Positions 63,867-64,000 of a stretch of DNA of 64,000 nt are shown piece after piece. A program made the position numbers and the translations under genes. Source of the stretch: Sphingobium herbicidovorans (lineage in GTDB: Bacteria; Pseudomonadota; Alphaproteobacteria; Sphingomonadales; Sphingomonadaceae); NCBI RefSeq assembly GCF_002080435.1, contig NZ_CP020538.1, positions 2,227,501 to 2,291,500 on the forward strand, in the 5' to 3' direction. The stretch's first letter is position 1; every line of letters begins with the position of its first letter. The notes beneath the pieces were generated by a model. That model saw only the letters and a list, made by a program, of their open reading frames with translations, did not search any database and had not been told where the DNA came from.

Positions 63867-64000
63867 TTAACCATCAAGCCGCATGAGCGACGCGCCGCCG
63901 TCGTCCAGCTGCTTGGCGGTGTCGATCAGCTTGACCTGGGTTTCCCAGGCACGGCTGGCTTCGATCATCTGAACGAGCGCGGAGGTGGCGTTGACGTTGG
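63867..64000 (-). CDS. flgF: flagellar rod protein FlgF, C-terminal end (partial)
   Basis: The minus-strand frame open at the window edge encodes NVNATSALVQMIEASRAWET and a short tail ending in a TAA at 63867-63869. This is the axial-protein C-terminus. Its place just upstream of flgG identifies FlgF. The rest of the gene lies outside the window. Confidence 0.85.
   Translation of the reverse strand, partial: NVNATSALVQMIEASRAWETQVKLIDTAKQLDDGGASLMRLDG

Overview
The window looks like a chromosome segment of an aerobic, motile, GC-rich alphaproteobacterium of the Sphingomonadales, probably a Sphingobium- or Sphingomonas-like organism. This rests on the many lineage-typical small genes (DUF1476, DUF1244, GapR/DUF2312, DUF2218 with PadR, the L36 protein form), on the hrcA/grpE versus rph/rdgB/hemW arrangement, and on dispersed short palindromes of the kind seen in sphingomonad genomes. 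The genus is an inference. I see no rRNA, tRNA or CRISPR array.

Left part (1-11.5 kb): a truncated 2-oxoglutarate/Fe(II) oxygenase, a bipartite palindromic repeat, a small membrane protein, a sterol-desaturase-like enzyme and an IS5-type transposase remnant lead into a nitrate assimilation locus. It encodes an NNP nitrate transporter, NirB, NirD, a NarB/NasC-type nitrate reductase with a C-terminal BFD-like domain, the siroheme methylase CobA and, convergent, MobA for the molybdenum cofactor. The transporter gene and nirB each have a leader RNA with small hairpins carrying six-base loops, followed by an intrinsic terminator. This is the layout expected of NasT/NasR (ANTAR) antitermination targets.

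11.5-16.5 kb: a cobalamin riboswitch precedes a BtuB-like TonB receptor, followed by a divergent BtuF-like binding protein and the BtuC/BtuD ABC transporter.

16.5-46.9 kb: mostly housekeeping. It holds an LpoA-like lipoprotein, rsmI, yraN, gshB, a DedA protein, xerC (frameshifted at a G7 run), a metallo-hydrolase, nadA-nadC with RNase T2, an orphan family 5 binding lipoprotein, a beta-helix protein, a GST, leuC-leuD with a tiny coupled ORF between them, DUF1476-bolA-grxD, hemW, a CAP protein, rdgB, rph, hrcA-grpE, padR-DUF2218, ruvC, yebC, a HEPN-like protein, gapR, pyk, rpmJ and an M14-type peptidase.

46.9-48.9 kb: an AT-richer island with a DUF262 protein and a HEPN (MAE_28990-like) protein as an overlapping pair. 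It is the best candidate for a defence or toxin-type system here.

48.9-64 kb: dienelactone hydrolase, prmA, a soluble chemotaxis transducer and sdhC-sdhD-sdhA. sdhB does not follow; a SEC-C/HNH-like gene of different composition sits there instead. The last 7.5 kb is a flagellar block on the minus strand (flgF partial, flgG, flgH, flgI, flgJ, flgK, flgL, then motA-motB). In flgH a dispersed repeat forms the cytoplasmic start of the signal sequence.
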